64,000 nt of DNA. Source: Bifidobacterium sp. 7101. Its GTDB lineage: Bacteria; Actinomycetota; Actinomycetes; Actinomycetales; Bifidobacteriaceae. Below, in pieces: positions 58,696 to 64,000 of the stretch. The notes under the pieces were generated by a model. The model had not been told where the DNA came from and made no database searches. It saw nothing but the letters and a program-made list of their open reading frames with translations. Position numbers and translations under genes: made by a program. The stretch covers positions 62,001-126,000 of the forward strand of contig NZ_AWUN01000003.1 of NCBI RefSeq assembly GCF_000499285.1. The letters run 5' to 3'. Numbering within the stretch: position 1 is the stretch's first letter; every line of letters starts with the position of its first letter.

Positions 58696-59295
58696 ATGGT
58701 ATCCGATTTCTGGCTGATAGCCGGACTGGGCAACCCGGGTGACGAGTATGAGGGCACCAGGCACAACATGGGCTTCATGTGCGCCGATCTGCTGGCCGAA
58801 CGCTGGTCGGTCAACCTGCGCGACCACAAGGGTCTGGCCCAGCTGGGCAGGGGCACCCTGGATCTTGACGGACGGCGCATACCCTTCTTTCTGGCCAAGC
58901 CGCTGACCTTCATGAATGACTCCGGCGATGCCCTGGCCTCCATCTGCTCTTACTACCACATACCTGTTGGCCGGGTCGTGGTCATCCATGACGATATGGA
59001 TCTGGAGTTCGGTCGGATCAAGGTCAAGGCCGGCGGGTCCTCGGGCGGGCACAACGGCATCCGTTCCATCGACCGTTCCCTGGGCAGCAACGCCTACGCA
59101 CGGGTCCGCATGGGCGTAGGGCATGCCCGGAGAGGTCCTGATGCCCACCGCCGAACTGTGGACTGGGTTTTGGGCACCTTTGTCGGCGATCAGCGCAAAC
59201 GCCTGCCCGAGTTCCTGGCCGACGGCGCAGATGCCGCGGAAATCGTGATCACCAAGGGCCTCAACCAGGCTCAGGAGCAGTTCAATGGTCGATGA
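58696..59295 (+). CDS. pth: Peptidyl-tRNA hydrolase
   Basis: The 199-residue enzyme frees stalled tRNA from peptides. Near the N-terminus GLGNPGDEYEGTRHNMGF includes the catalytic His. KPLTFMNDSGDAL, VVIHDDMDLEFGRIKVKAGGSSGGHNGIRS and RVRMGVGHA are present as in the family. AGGAGGT (58680-58686) fixes ATG 58696. Its stop overlaps the mfd start. The pth-mfd-eno order is standard for bifidobacteria as I know them. Confidence 0.96.
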   Translation: MVSDFWLIAGLGNPGDEYEGTRHNMGFMCADLLAERWSVNLRDHKGLAQLGRGTLDLDGRRIPFFLAKPLTFMNDSGDALASICSYYHIPVGRVVVIHDDMDLEFGRIKVKAGGSSGGHNGIRSIDRSLGSNAYARVRMGVGHARRGPDAHRRTVDWVLGTFVGDQRKRLPEFLADGADAAEIVITKGLNQAQEQFNGR

Positions 59296-62200
59296 GGATA
59301 CACAGAAGGCGGAACCCCAGGAATCGCTGAACGGGTCCCTGCGTCCTCTCCTGGACGACCTGCAGGCGGATGCTGCCTTCAAGAGGTTGGTCCAAGGAGA
59401 CTCCGAACCTGCGGCTGACACCGACACCTCCCTTATGGTCCAGGCTCCCCAGGGCATCAGGCCGGCCCTGGCAGCCGCTGCAGCCGGTCGGGCTCCGGTG
59501 GTTCTGGTGGTCCCCTCAGAGCGTGATGCCCAGGAAATGACCGGCGCCATCCGCTCCTGGTATGAGGGCGACCCGGGTGATGTGGCCCTGTTGCGCTCCT
59601 GGGAGACCCTGCCTCATGAGCGGCTCTCGCCTCGTGCAGACACCGTGGCCTCCAGGATGGCCGTCTTCAGGCGGCTGGCCCATCCGGTCCAGGACGATCC
59701 CGACTTTGGACCCATCCGCATTCTGGTCATGCCCGTGCGCTCCCTACTGCAGCCTGTGGTCAAGGGTCTGCAGGATGTGGAGCCCCTGGTCTTTCTGCGT
59801 GGCCAGGAGCTGCCCTTGGACCAGGCGGTCGAAGCCCTGGTACGCAACGCCTACACCCGGGTGGACCTGGTCATGGAGCGCGGCCAGTTCGCCGTCCGAG
59901 GTGGCATCCTGGATGTCTTCGTCCCCACCATGGCCCACCCGGTGCGCATCGAGTTCTTCGGCGACGAGGTGGACACCATCCGCAGCTTCCACGCCTCCGA
60001 CCAGCGCACCTATGGTCCCGACCTGGACCGGATCTGGGCGCCGCCCTGCCGCGAGCTGCAACTGACCGACCAGGTCCGCGCCCGCGCACGTTCCCTGATC
60101 GGGAGCATCCCCAACGCCGATGACATGCTGGAGTCCATCGCCCAGGCCATTCCGGTGGAGGGCATGGAATCCCTTCTGCCTGCCCTGGTCGACGACCTGG
60201 TGCCGGTAGGATCCATGCTGCCCGAGGGCGCTCTGATCCTGCTGTCCGAGCCGCAGCTGCTGGCTCGCTCCGCCCAGGACCTGGTCAAGACCGCCAACGA
60301 GTTCCTGGCCGCGAGCTGGCATGTGGCCGCCTCAGGGCAGGGCTCGGGCGCACCCATCAGCTTCGACAGGGCCAGTTTCCTGGACTACGACGAGGTCATC
60401 TCATCCCTGGAATACCGCAAGGGGGAGGTCTGGAAGCTGACCGACCTGTCGGTGGACCCGGACCGGGAGGGGGCCGAGCGTCTGGATGCCCTGGCACCGG
60501 ACCAGTACCGCGGCGACGAGGATCGGGCCGCTTCGGGCATCGCCTCCCTGCTGGAGCGCGGCGACCGGGTTGTGGTGACCGCTCCGGCACAGGGAACGCT
60601 GAGCCGTCTGCGTCGGGCCGTGCAGACCACGGGAATCACCGGGCTGGAGTACCACCGCTCCCTGGCTGTGGACGGTTTCGTGGACCAGTCCGCCCACCTG
60701 GCCCTGCTGACCGAGCGTGACCTGACCGGGCGCACCAGCGTGGCCGCCGGAAGCAAGACCTCCAACCGCCGACGCAAGGCCATCGACCTGGACGAGCTCA
60801 AGCCCGGCGACTATGTGGTCCACGACCAGCACGGCATCGGCCGCTTCCTGGGTATGCGTCAGCGCAGCGTGGGCGTGGGCCCCAGCAAGGGCAGCCGGGA
60901 GTATCTGGTCCTGGAGTACGCCCCCTCCAAGCGCAACGCCCCGCCGGACAAGCTCTTTGTGCCTGCCGACCAGCTGGACCAGGTCAGCCGCTACATCGGT
61001 GCCGAGATCCCCAGACTCAACAAGTTGGGCGGATCCGATTGGTCGGCCACCAAGGCCAAGGCCCGCAAGCACGTCCACAAGATCGCCCAGGGCCTGGTCA
61101 AGCTCTACTCGGCCAGGCAACGCACCAAGGGCTTCGCCTTCAGTCCCGACACCCCCTGGCAGAAGGAGCTGGAGGATGCCTTCCCCTACCAGGAGACCCC
61201 AGACCAGCTGACCGCCATCGACGATGTCAAGGCTGATATGGAGAAGCCGGTGCCCATGGACCGGCTGATCTGCGGGGATGTGGGCTTCGGCAAGACCGAG
61301 ATAGCCATCCGTGCTGCCTTCAAGGCCGTCCAGGACGGCAAGCAGGTGGTGGTCCTGGTGCCCACGACCCTGCTGGTCCAGCAGCACTATCAGACCTTCA
61401 CCGAGCGCTTCGAGGGCTTCCCGGTGGATGTGGCCGCCATGAGCCGCTTCCAGACCGCCAAGGAGAATCAGGCCACTATGGAGGGCCTGGCCAGCGGGGC
61501 CGTGGACGTGGTCATCGGCACCCACAAGCTGCTCAACCCGCGCATCCGCTTCAAGGATCTGGGTCTCATGATTGTGGACGAGGAGCAGCGCTTCGGCGTG
61601 GAGGCCAAGGAGACCCTCAAGGCCATGCGGACCAACGTTGACGTCCTGTCCCTGTCGGCCACGCCCATCCCTCGCACCCTGGAGATGGCGGTGACCGGCA
61701 TCCGGGAGATGTCCACACTGGCCACGCCCCCCGAGGACCGTCTGCCGGTGCTGACCTATGTCGGCGCCTACGAGGATGCCCAGGTGACGGCGGCCATTCG
61801 CCGCGAGCTCTTGCGCGGGGGCCAGATCTTCTACATCCACAACCGGGTGGAGGACATCGGCAAGGTTTCGGCCAAGGTGCAGGCCCTGGTCCCCGAAGCC
61901 AAGGTTGGTGTGGCCCACGGCAAGATGGGCGAGAAGCAGCTGGACGGGGTCATCCGTGATTTTTGGCACCGGGACATCGATGTGCTGGTCTGCACGACCA
62001 TCGTCGAAACCGGCCTGGATATTCCCAACGCCAACACACTGATCGTGGACCGGGCCGACCGCTTCGGGCTTTCCCAGCTCCATCAGCTGCGCGGCCGGGT
62101 GGGGCGAGGACGGGAGCGCGCCTACGCCTACTTCCTCTACGACCCCAGCAAGCCCATGACCCAGACAGCCCACGACCGACTGGCCACCATCGCCCAGAAT

Positions 62201-62887
62201 ACGGCCCTGGGGTCCGGCTACGACGTAGCCATGAAGGACCTGGAGCTGCGTGGCACCGGCAACCTGCTGGGCGACGAGCAGTCCGGCCATATCGAGGGGG
62301 TCGGCTTCGACCTCTACGTGCGCATGGTCTCCGAGGCGGTGGAAGAGTACAAGGATCCCGGGCGGACCGAGCCGGTCACCGTCAGCATCGACCTGCCCCT
62401 GGAGGCCTCCATTCCAGTGGACTACATCGACTCGGACAAGCTGCGTCTGGAGGCCTACCGCAAGCTGGCCTCGGCCCGCAACGAGCAGGATCTGCGCGAC
62501 CTGCACGAGGAGCTGACCGACCGCTACGGACGTCCGCCGGCCCAGTTCGACACCCTTTTCGCGGTGGCCAGGCTGCGGGCCAAGGCTCGCTCACTGGGCA
62601 TTGCGGAGATTGCCTCCCAGGGCTCCAGGGTGCGGATCAGGCCCGTAACCATGCCCGACTCCCTCCAGGCTCGAATCGCCCGCATCTACAAGGGCAGCCA
62701 GTACCGCCCGGTGACGCAGACCCTGCTTATTCCGGCTCCCTTCGCGGGCTCCCTGGGTTCAGGCCCCATGGATTCGGCGGCCATGACCGCCTGGGTGGAC
62801 ACCCTGCTGGACGACCTGGCCTGGGGGCTGCCCAAGTCCTCCGACGATGGCACGCCAGCGGGTCCCTCGCCCGTCCAACAAAACTAG
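59285..62887 (+). CDS. mfd: Transcription-repair coupling factor
   Basis: The 1200-residue ATP-driven translocase removes stalled RNA polymerase at DNA damage and recruits UvrA. It has the UvrB-homology region (GGILDVFVPTMAHPVRIEFF), the CarD-like RNA-polymerase-interaction domain (about 500-570, PGDYVVHDQHGIGRFLG), the helicase core with GDVGFGKTEIA, DEEQ in VDEEQRFGVEAK and QLRGRVGRGRERAYAY, and the C-terminal TRCF domain. ATG 59285 overlaps the last codons of pth. No change in the key residues is visible. Confidence 0.97.
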   Translation: MVDEDTQKAEPQESLNGSLRPLLDDLQADAAFKRLVQGDSEPAADTDTSLMVQAPQGIRPALAAAAAGRAPVVLVVPSERDAQEMTGAIRSWYEGDPGDVALLRSWETLPHERLSPRADTVASRMAVFRRLAHPVQDDPDFGPIRILVMPVRSLLQPVVKGLQDVEPLVFLRGQELPLDQAVEALVRNAYTRVDLVMERGQFAVRGGILDVFVPTMAHPVRIEFFGDEVDTIRSFHASDQRTYGPDLDRIWAPPCRELQLTDQVRARARSLIGSIPNADDMLESIAQAIPVEGMESLLPALVDDLVPVGSMLPEGALILLSEPQLLARSAQDLVKTANEFLAASWHVAASGQGSGAPISFDRASFLDYDEVISSLEYRKGEVWKLTDLSVDPDREGAERLDALAPDQYRGDEDRAASGIASLLERGDRVVVTAPAQGTLSRLRRAVQTTGITGLEYHRSLAVDGFVDQSAHLALLTERDLTGRTSVAAGSKTSNRRRKAIDLDELKPGDYVVHDQHGIGRFLGMRQRSVGVGPSKGSREYLVLEYAPSKRNAPPDKLFVPADQLDQVSRYIGAEIPRLNKLGGSDWSATKAKARKHVHKIAQGLVKLYSARQRTKGFAFSPDTPWQKELEDAFPYQETPDQLTAIDDVKADMEKPVPMDRLICGDVGFGKTEIAIRAAFKAVQDGKQVVVLVPTTLLVQQHYQTFTERFEGFPVDVAAMSRFQTAKENQATMEGLASGAVDVVIGTHKLLNPRIRFKDLGLMIVDEEQRFGVEAKETLKAMRTNVDVLSLSATPIPRTLEMAVTGIREMSTLATPPEDRLPVLTYVGAYEDAQVTAAIRRELLRGGQIFYIHNRVEDIGKVSAKVQALVPEAKVGVAHGKMGEKQLDGVIRDFWHRDIDVLVCTTIVETGLDIPNANTLIVDRADRFGLSQLHQLRGRVGRGRERAYAYFLYDPSKPMTQTAHDRLATIAQNTALGSGYDVAMKDLELRGTGNLLGDEQSGHIEGVGFDLYVRMVSEAVEEYKDPGRTEPVTVSIDLPLEASIPVDYIDSDKLRLEAYRKLASARNEQDLRDLHEELTDRYGRPPAQFDTLFAVARLRAKARSLGIAEIASQGSRVRIRPVTMPDSLQARIARIYKGSQYRPVTQTLLIPAPFAGSLGSGPMDSAAMTAWVDTLLDDLAWGLPKSSDDGTPAGPSPVQQN

Positions 62888-62897
62888 TATCCTGTAA

Positions 62898-64000
<1,103 letters not shown>

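Noticed and set aside
60401-62506. 701-codon open frame on the minus strand inside mfd
   Set aside because: High-GC mirror frame of a well-identified gene; composition is His/Gly/Leu-rich without motifs.

Overview
The window looks like chromosomal DNA of a high-GC Gram-positive bacterium of the family Bifidobacteriaceae, most plausibly a Bifidobacterium. Supporting signs are GTG starts, start/stop overlaps of the ATGA and GTGA type, the yraN-comM-dprA block, a UPF0182 membrane protein, an L,D-transpeptidase and the pth-mfd-eno order at the right end. A succinate dehydrogenase pair is unusual for gut bifidobacteria of mammals and would fit the insect-associated B. asteroides group. That species-level placement is inference; no database was searched.

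Left third (1-32 kb), accessory and transport-rich. Bases 1-1800 are decayed DNA that includes a recognisable aldo/keto reductase pseudogene. Next come an AraC regulator divergent from a two-gene fused ABC transporter resembling siderophore-type exporters/importers (1891-6819), a four-gene low-GC FtsX/MacB-like ABC operon with a 49-residue membrane protein (7231-9718), and a DrrAB-like ABC-2 pair (10110-11811). A housekeeping block follows: LOG-family protein, methyltransferase, SdhBA, Ogt-type methyltransferase, DprA, ComM, YraN, pyridoxal kinase and O-acetylhomoserine sulfhydrylase (12135-24202). Two tandem paralogous MacB-like ABC systems (24399-31969) face a LuxR-type response regulator and an unusual double histidine kinase on the other strand (31989-35696).

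Middle (36-42 kb). A ribokinase and its LacI-type regulator are followed by a large sortase-type surface protein made of two RCC1-like propellers. Its signal-peptide end holds a run of 12 G/C bases, and its body is out of frame at a second, six-base G/C run, so it looks like a phase-variable locus or a frameshifted gene.

Right third (42-64 kb), mostly core genes on the plus strand: prolyl aminopeptidase, ProC, YchF, an alpha/beta hydrolase, L,D-transpeptidase, a BASS-family transporter, a flavodoxin-fold oxidoreductase, a GT4 glycosyltransferase, a UPF0182 protein, a GNAT acetyltransferase, Pth, Mfd and the start of enolase. Inside it on the minus strand are two tandem crcB genes behind a fluoride riboswitch, and a NitT/TauT-like ABC transporter without a binding protein whose 5' leader matches the M-box (Mg2+) riboswitch. 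The M-box/ABC pairing, the phase-variable propeller protein and the double histidine kinase are the observations most worth following up.
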